A DNA stretch of 64,000 bases, taken from positions 1 to 64,000 of the forward strand of contig NZ_JACBNX010000022.1 of NCBI RefSeq assembly GCF_013403875.1. The letters run 5' to 3'. The position numbers were made by a program, and so were the translations under genes. This document shows positions 60,297 through 64,000 of this stretch, one piece after another. The notes under the pieces were generated by a model, which did not search any database, was not told the origin of the DNA, and saw only the letters and a list, made by a program, of their open reading frames with translations. The first letter of the stretch is position 1. Each line of letters begins with the position of its first letter. Source of the stretch: Burkholderia guangdongensis (lineage in GTDB: Bacteria > Pseudomonadota > Gammaproteobacteria > Burkholderiales > Burkholderiaceae).

Positions 60297-61343
60297 ATGG
60301 CACACCCGACACGCACGACGCCGTCGCCGCGCCGCCGCGCGCTGACGCTCGCCGGCCTCGGCCTCGGCCTCGCCGCCGCGTGCGCGCCGTCGCTCGTGCG
60401 CTCGCGAGCGCGCGCGGTGCGGATCTCGAAAGGCTATGGGGTGCTGTATCTGCCGCTGCTCGTGATGGAGCGGCAGCGGCTGTTCGAGAAGCACGCGGCA
60501 CGGCACGGGCTGCGCGGCGTCAGCGTCGACTGGGTGCTGCTCGACGGCGGCAACTCGGTCAACGACGCGATGATGGCCGGCACGCTCGATTTCGCGGGCG
60601 CCGGCGCACCGGGCTTCATCGAGCTGTGGGCGCGCTCGCGCGGGATTCCGAACGTCGAGGTGATCGGCGTCTGCGGGCTGTCGACGACGTCGCTGTCGCT
60701 GAACACGAACCGGCCGTCGCTCGTGTCGCTGCGCGACTTCACGCCCGCCGACCGGATCGCGGTGCCGGGCATTCGCACGTCGCTGTCGGCGGTCGTGCTG
60801 CAGATGGTCGCGAGCCGGCTGCTCGGCGCGCAGCATTTCGCGCATCTCGACTCGATGACCGTGAACCTGCCGCATCCGCAGGCGATGCAGGCGCTGATCC
60901 GGCGCGAAGCCGGCATCACCGCGCACTTCACGTCGCCGCCGTTCTCGACGCTCGAGCTGCACGCGCCCGGCATCCATCGCGTCGTGAATTCGATCGACGT
61001 GCTCGGCCCGCTGACGCTCGACGTCGTGTTCGCGCCGAAGCGGCTCGTCGATGGCGAGCCCGCGCTCGCGGCCGCGTTCGTCGCCGCGCTCGACGATGCG
61101 AATCGCGTGATCGCGCAGGATCCGGGTACGGCGGCCGCGCTCTATGCCGCGACGTCGGGCGTCGGCGTGTCGCGCGACGACGTGCTGCGGATGCTGGCCG
61201 CGCCCGAGACCCGTTTCTCGGTGCGGCCGAGCCAACTGATGGATTACGTCGAGTTTCTGTCGATGGTCGGCACGATCAAGACGAAGCCGCGTACGTGGAA
61301 CGACATGTTCGCGCCGGCGCTCGACGCATTCCGGCCCGCGTGA
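60297..61343 (+). CDS. ABC-type solute-binding protein, NitT/TauT/SsuA-like, with Tat-like signal
   Basis: 348 residues. AAAGGAGACGGC precedes the ATG. The N-terminus TPSPRRRALTLAGLGLGLAA carries consecutive arginines before a hydrophobic core, a probable Tat signal. The body VRISKGYGVLYLPLLVMERQR and DFAGAGAPGFIELWARSRG is the NMT1/SsuA-like binding fold. No permease or ATPase follows; instead an MFS transporter does, 65 bases on. It may feed a distant ABC system or act as a sensor partner of the adjacent two-component system. Confidence 0.82.
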   Translation: MAHPTRTTPSPRRRALTLAGLGLGLAAACAPSLVRSRARAVRISKGYGVLYLPLLVMERQRLFEKHAARHGLRGVSVDWVLLDGGNSVNDAMMAGTLDFAGAGAPGFIELWARSRGIPNVEVIGVCGLSTTSLSLNTNRPSLVSLRDFTPADRIAVPGIRTSLSAVVLQMVASRLLGAQHFAHLDSMTVNLPHPQAMQALIRREAGITAHFTSPPFSTLELHAPGIHRVVNSIDVLGPLTLDVVFAPKRLVDGEPALAAAFVAALDDANRVIAQDPGTAAALYAATSGVGVSRDDVLRMLAAPETRFSVRPSQLMDYVEFLSMVGTIKTKPRTWNDMFAPALDAFRPA

Positions 61344-61407
61344 GCGCGGCCGGCCGATGCATGCACAACCGTTACCGAACCCCGGAACAAACAGAGAGGA
61401 GTCCGAT

Positions 61408-62718
61408 TTGAACACCACCAAAACCGTTGATGCCGCGTCCGCCGAGGAGCAGCATGTGATGTCGAAGATCGCGCGGCGCCTGCTGCCGATCCTCGTCGTG
61501 ATGTTCCTGATCTCGTTCATCGACCGCCAGAACGTCGGCTTCGCGAAGTTGCAGATGGTTCGCAGCCTCGGGATGAGCGAGGCCGCGTTTGGCCTCGCGT
61601 CGTCGCTGTTCTTCATCGGCTACCTGCTGTTCGAGGTGCCGAGCACGCTCGCGCTGCATCGCTTCGGCGCGCGGGTGTGGCTCGCACGGATCATGCTGAC
61701 GTGGGGCGCGATCACGGTGCTGATGGGCTTCACGACGTCGATGTCGGCGTTCTGCGGGCTGCGCTTCGCGCTCGGCGTCGCGGAGGCCGGCTTCTATCCG
61801 GGCGTGATCTACTACCTGACGCTGTGGTTCCCGCAGAGCTACCGCGCGAAGGTGCTCGGCATCTTCACGCTCGGCAGCGCGCTGGCGAACATGCTCGGCT
61901 CGCTCGTCGGCGGGGTGCTGCTGAGCCTGAACGGCGTCGGCGGCCTCGCGGGCTGGCAGTGGGTGTTCATCGCGACCGGCCTGCCGGCGGTGCTCGTCGC
62001 GATCCTCGTGTTCAAGGTGCTGCCCGCATCGTTCAGCGAAGCGCGCTTCCTGAACGCGCGCGAGAAGGCACTCGTCGCGGCCGCGCTCGAGCGCGAGAAG
62101 CCGGCGCACGCGGAGCACGAGCATCCGTGGAAGGCGCTGCTCGATCCGCGCGTGATGCTGTTCGCGGCAACGTACATGCTGATGTCGACGTCGCTGTACG
62201 GCGTCACGTACTGGCTGCCGACGCTCGTGAAGTCGTTCGGCGTGTCGAGCACGACGAACGGCGTGCTGAGCATGCTGCCGTGGGCGCTCGCGGTGCTGCT
62301 GCTGATCTGGCTGCCCGCGAAGCTGCGCCGCTCGAAGAGCATTCTCGGCGCGATCGCGCTCGTCGCGGGCGTCGGCGTGGTCGGTTTCACGCTGAGCCTC
62401 GTGTTGCCGACGACGCCGCTGCGTTTCGTCGCGCTCGTGCTCGGCGGCGCGTGCATTCCGCTCCTGTATCCGTGCTTCTGGTCGATGCCGCCGCGCTATT
62501 TCTCCGGCGCGCGCGCGGCGGCGAGCGTCGCGGCGATCAACTCGATCGGCAACCTCGGCGGGTTCTTCAGCCAGAATCTGATGCCGTTCGCGGGGAAGGT
62601 CAGCGGCACCGCGTTCGGGCCGATGATCGTGCCGATCGTGTGCCTCGCGATCCTCGGGGTCGGCGCGTTCGTCGCGTGGCGCAACGGAGAGCGGCGGATG
62701 GCGGTGGCGAGGGTCTGA
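61408..62718 (+). CDS. MFS transporter, anion:cation symporter (ACS) family
   Basis: About 436 residues with twelve helices. The start chosen is TTG at 61408-61410 behind GAGAGGAG. The helix-1 motif FIDRQNVGFAKLQMVRSLGM and helix-4 region GVAEAGFYPGVIYYLTLWFP are diagnostic for ACS transporters (tartrate, phthalate, glucarate and similar anions). With a TctE-type kinase beside it, a carboxylate substrate is likely. The upstream extension to 61357 has no ribosome site. Confidence 0.9.
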   Translation: MNTTKTVDAASAEEQHVMSKIARRLLPILVVMFLISFIDRQNVGFAKLQMVRSLGMSEAAFGLASSLFFIGYLLFEVPSTLALHRFGARVWLARIMLTWGAITVLMGFTTSMSAFCGLRFALGVAEAGFYPGVIYYLTLWFPQSYRAKVLGIFTLGSALANMLGSLVGGVLLSLNGVGGLAGWQWVFIATGLPAVLVAILVFKVLPASFSEARFLNAREKALVAAALEREKPAHAEHEHPWKALLDPRVMLFAATYMLMSTSLYGVTYWLPTLVKSFGVSSTTNGVLSMLPWALAVLLLIWLPAKLRRSKSILGAIALVAGVGVVGFTLSLVLPTTPLRFVALVLGGACIPLLYPCFWSMPPRYFSGARAAASVAAINSIGNLGGFFSQNLMPFAGKVSGTAFGPMIVPIVCLAILGVGAFVAWRNGERRMAVARV

Positions 62719-62776
62719 CCGCGCGGCGGTGCGTGACGGCGCCGCCCCTGCCTGCCGACGTTGCTTCCGCTTCTCC

Positions 62777-62808
62777 GACTCGTTTCCCCGACTCGTTTCC
62801 CCGACTCG
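62777..62808. repeat. 13-bp tandem repeat GACTCGTTTCCCC
   Basis: Two perfect copies followed by a partial one (GACTCG), non-coding, between the MFS gene and the DedA leader. Confidence 0.7.
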
Positions 62809-62883
62809 ATCTGCCCGACGGCGAATCCGGGCTAAACTGTCCGACCTCCTTCAAGCGCAACCGTCACCGCAGGAGCGTGCGCG

Positions 62884-62949
62884 ATGATCGATTCTGCCGT
62901 CCTTTCCACCGTCTCCCCCGCCGCCGTCGCGCGGGCCGACGCGCGATGA
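62884..62949 (+). CDS. Leader peptide ORF (21 codons) coupled to the DedA-PAP2 gene
   Basis: The peptide MIDSAVLSTVSPAAVARADA R is read behind AGGAG at 62871-62875, 8 nt from its ATG, while the following gene has no ribosome site of its own. Its TGA overlaps the next ATG (ATGA, 62946-62949). It may serve translational coupling only. Confidence 0.5.
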   Translation: MIDSAVLSTVSPAAVARADAR

Positions 62950-64000
62950 GAGCGGAAATCCTCGCGTGGCTCGGCGCGGTCGGCGCCCATCCGGCGCTCG
63001 TGCTCGCGATCGTGTTCGCGACCGCGTGCGGCGAATCGCTCGCGCTGATCGGCACCGTCGTGCCGGCCGGCCTCGTGATGTTCGCGGCCGGTGCGCTGAT
63101 CGGCGCCGGCGCGCTCGACGGCTGGACGACCGTGCTCGTCGCGGCGGCCGGCGCGATCGTCGGCGACGGCGTCAGCTACGAGATCGGCCGGCGTTTCCAC
63201 GGCGAAATCGCCGCGTGGGCGACGCGCGTCGGCCGCGCGTCCGCGTACGCGCGCGGCGAGCAGTTCGTGCATCGCCACGGCGCGATGAGCATCGCGCTCG
63301 CGCGCTTTCTCGCGCCGGTGCGCGCGGTCGTTCCGGTCGTCGTCGGCTGGATGCGCATGCCGCGCCGGCGCTTTTATCCAGTCAACGTCGCGTCCGCGCT
63401 CGCATGGGCGCCCGCGCACATCGCGCCCGGGATCGCGTTCGGCGCGTCCGCGGCACTCGCCGAAGCGGTCAGCGCGCGCCTCGCGGTGATCTTCGTCGTG
63501 ATCGCCGCGCTGATCGCCGCAGTCTGGTTCGGCGTGCGCGTCGCGGCGACGCGTGGCGTGCCGCTCGTGCTGCGCGCCGCGTCGGCCGCCGGGCGCGGAT
63601 TCGCGCGCCGCTGGCCGGGCGCCGCCGAGTTCGTGCTGAGCCGGCTGCGCCGCGTGCCCACCGCGGTCGCGGCGCTCGCGGTGCTGTTCGTCGCGAGTAT
63701 CTGGCTGTTCGCCGGCGTGCTCGAGGACATCATCTCGAACGACCCGCTGATGCGCGCCGACACCGCGGTGTACACGTTCCTCCAGGCGCTGCGCACGACG
63801 CCCGTGGACGGCGTGATGACCGCGCTGACGGTGCTGAACGGCCGCGACACGGGCCTCGTCGTTGCCGCCGCGTTCCTCGTCTGGCTCGTGATCCATCGCT
63901 GCTGGCGGACCGCCGTGTGGTGGCTCGTCGCGGTCGGGATCGCGGTCGTGCTCGTGCCGGGGATCGACGGCGCGTCGAACGGCGCGCTGCCGCTCGCGTG
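62946..64000 (+). CDS. DedA/SNARE-associated plus PAP2 phosphatase fusion protein (3' end outside window)
   Basis: At least 351 residues. The N-terminal DedA domain contains CGESLALIGTVVPAGLVMFA, the amphipathic GDGVSYEIGRRFH loop and ALARFLAPVRAVVPVVVG, with the conserved Arg and Pro residues. After about 220 residues and a further helix, a PAP2 domain begins (SNDPLMRADTAVYTFLQALRTTP), whose catalytic His/Arg motifs would lie beyond the window. Such fusions act on membrane lipid carriers or phospholipids. The frame starts by overlap with a short leader ORF. Confidence 0.88.
   Translation, partial: MRAEILAWLGAVGAHPALVLAIVFATACGESLALIGTVVPAGLVMFAAGALIGAGALDGWTTVLVAAAGAIVGDGVSYEIGRRFHGEIAAWATRVGRASAYARGEQFVHRHGAMSIALARFLAPVRAVVPVVVGWMRMPRRRFYPVNVASALAWAPAHIAPGIAFGASAALAEAVSARLAVIFVVIAALIAAVWFGVRVAATRGVPLVLRAASAAGRGFARRWPGAAEFVLSRLRRVPTAVAALAVLFVASIWLFAGVLEDIISNDPLMRADTAVYTFLQALRTTPVDGVMTALTVLNGRDTGLVVAAAFLVWLVIHRCWRTAVWWLVAVGIAVVLVPGIDGASNGALPLA

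Noticed and set aside
1..64000. tRNA, rRNA or known riboswitches
   Set aside because: Reading the intergenic gaps showed no cloverleaf with a TTCRA loop and no conserved riboswitch core I could recognise.

Overview
The window is high-GC DNA with dense coding, strong Shine-Dalgarno sites and long antisense shadow frames. Its contents are many LysR regulators, OmpC-type porins with the QSSVTLYG N-terminus, a DUF3138 porin, HAAT and polyamine-type ABC systems, and catabolic clusters. This fits Burkholderia or a close relative, probably a secondary chromosome because there are no core housekeeping genes, rRNA or tRNA. Species is not assigned.

Layout. 1-0.84 kb: 3' part of a porin. 1.1-7.4 kb: a livHMGF-type ABC operon with its binding protein, divergent from a MaoC dehydratase and an SDR; the divergent promoter region carries a repeated palindromic motif. 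7.5-21 kb: a ureohydrolase plus aldehyde dehydrogenase pair (guanidinobutyrate/agmatine type), a solitary LuxR regulator, cupin, amidohydrolase, FAD oxidase, LysR, PotF-like binding protein, DUF3138 porin and a C45-family acyltransferase. Together these look like uptake and breakdown of polyamine-like or amidated amines. 21-25 kb: Crp/Fnr regulator, class II aldolase, ketopantoate-reductase-like enzyme, orphan PstS. 25-34 kb: a GapN-like dehydrogenase and then a lysine/2-aminoadipate degradation locus (LysR, HglS-like 2-oxoadipate dioxygenase/decarboxylase, AmaB, LysN-like aminotransferase). That locus is split by a small AT-rich island (29.3-30.9 kb) encoding a candidate class II microcin with a double-glycine leader, a small membrane protein in the immunity position, and a second membrane protein.

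34-43.6 kb: a complete sucrose/fructooligosaccharide operon (ABC uptake, cytoplasmic GH32, MalK-type ATPase, porin, BON protein, LacI regulator). It has a recognisable sigma70-type promoter with two matching LacI-type palindromes. 43.7-45.3 kb: a deletion scar joining the 3' halves of a LysR gene and a GMC oxidoreductase. 45.6-51 kb: KimA-like APC transporter, two small unlisted proteins, UspA, a transglutaminase-domain exported protein. 51-55.7 kb: hydroxyacid dehydrogenase, class II aldolase, and a CtlX-Ocd pair with a divergent Lrp regulator (citrulline to ornithine to proline). 55.7-64 kb: an AT-rich orphan membrane protein, a LysR/SDR pair, a TctDE-type two-component system divergent from a Tat-type solute-binding protein and an ACS-family MFS transporter, and a DedA-PAP2 fusion that runs off the window.

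Starts were re-chosen wherever a Shine-Dalgarno site or family alignment argued against the longest frame. All functional calls rest on recognised motifs and remembered family features, with no database search.
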